Assembly (NCBI GenBank): GCA_026874595.1
Contig: JAPPUL010000021.1
Coordinates: 62,001-126,000 of the forward strand
Direction of reading: 5' to 3'
DNA length: 64,000 bases
DNA from: Sipunculus nudus
Lineage: Eukaryota > Annelida > Sipuncula > Golfingiida > Sipunculidae
A program made the position numbers and the translations under genes. Positions 63,535 through 64,000 of the stretch are shown in pieces (position 1 is the first letter of the stretch; each line of letters opens with the position of its first letter). Below the pieces are notes generated by a model. The model was not told the DNA's origin, did no database searches, and saw nothing but the letters and a program-made list of their open reading frames with translations.

Positions 63535-64000
63535 TTATGGAGAAGACTCAGAGGGAAAAAATAAGCTATAGTTTATGTAATTGAGGCTTTGGGTTTTAGA
63601 GATATGGCCAATGTAATGATATGTGTGTGAGGTTCGTGTGCAGCGCCCCCTAGCAGCCATATTCAAAAAATGAAAAAACCATTTCGAGATACTAGTGTAG
63701 GACTTATGATATGTCAGTTTCAAAAAGATTCCTGCAATAATGTGGCCTTCGGCGCAAGATGAATGAAATCTCGAAATATCTCTATTCACGAGAAATTTTT
63801 CGAGATACTGCAAGACTTTTTATAAAATCTTGTAGTACTAGTTGAATGCTACCTGATGCAAAAAACTAGATCACTCTAGCTTTAAAACTGACAAAGTTAC
63901 AAAAATTAGACCCCTTATTTTCGAATATCATGACTTTTCCCCAAAAAATTGTAACCATGGTTACGGCAAATTTGAGTCAGCTACACACCAGATGACAGGC

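Larger units (their letters stand above)
48771..64000. repeat. Satellite array B: about 13.6 units of 1,122 bp, runs off window
   Basis: High identity to the B unit starts at about 48771 and continues to the right window edge with 1,122-bp spacing (1,121 to 1,124 because of homopolymer indels). Each unit holds two M monomers 328 bp apart, an H hairpin region, an X-box palindrome and an N module ending in CAAACAAACAAAC, then AAGAACAAGCAAGTAGG. There is no J stem-loop. The first two units share older states (GTTGGCGCAAG, GAGATATTTTACGAG, GACCTTGACCTTGACC) that later units replace (TTCGGCGCAAG, GAGAAATTTTTCGAG, GACCTCGACCTTGACC). The repeating 60- and 92-codon minus-strand frames are repeat by-products. 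Confidence 0.97.

Noticed and set aside
1-64000. CRISPR array
   Set aside because: The repeating unit is over 1 kb with no short repeat/variable spacer pattern, and the sequence is eukaryotic in character.
1-64000. Unit lengths as multiples of a nucleosome repeat (1,274 about 7 x 182; 1,122 = 6 x 187)
   Set aside because: The factors differ and any length above 1 kb fits some plausible spacing, so this carries little weight without chromatin data.

Overview
The window is non-coding, eukaryotic satellite DNA. No protein gene, tRNA or rRNA can be supported. Reasons: three families of long tandem repeats (units of 1,274, about 1,285 and 1,122 bp), CAAA/CAGA microsatellites, open frames that only echo the repeats and are broken by single-base indels, and motifs resembling animal transcription-factor sites. 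The wording of the repeats (TGACCTTTGACC half-site strings, GCGCCCCCTAGCGGCC boxes, runs of CAAAC/CAGAC, and a fragment ending in GACGACGGACGACG...CCATAGCATAAGCTCAC) resembles dispersed repeats I recall from marine invertebrates, molluscs especially. That attribution comes from memory and is only moderately secure.

Layout. 1-38,383: array A, about 30 nearly identical 1,274-bp units. 38,384-40,300: array flank (module T), degenerate copies of a roughly 328-bp monomer (module M) and about 640 bp of mostly unique or dispersed-repeat sequence. 40,304-42,872: family C, two units in tandem (1,286 and 1,283 bp). 42,922-46,793: three more A units, of which the last is about 2% diverged. 46,794-48,045: one diverged C-like unit (C') whose right part resembles family B. 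48,046-49,100: a second T flank followed by M monomers at about 328-bp spacing. 48,771-64,000: array B, about 13.6 units of 1,122 bp, running off the window.

The families share one set of modules in a fixed grammar. J is a stem-loop ending in CCGGCAAGC followed by AATAAA. M holds a GCGCCCCCTAGCGGCC box and a TTTCGAGATATTAGTGTAAGAC-type segment. H is a small CTCG...CGAG hairpin region. X is a GTWACCATGGTWAC palindrome. N holds TGACCT half-sites and ends in (CAAAC)n. A is J-A body-M-H-M'-X-N; C is J-C body-H-X-M'-H-X-N; B is M-M-H-X-N without J. So the 64 kb is one superfamily amplified in three forms.

The most notable points are these. CTCF-, RFX- and nuclear-receptor-like motifs are regularly spaced in every family. 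The breakpoint GGCAAGCAA/CAAAC is identical at both family switches. Higher-order repeats occur in A (6-mer, 7,646 bp) and B (3-mer, 3,367 bp). Two A units were copied over 14,731 bp, marked by three private variants. Regulatory activity is inferred from motif sequence only.
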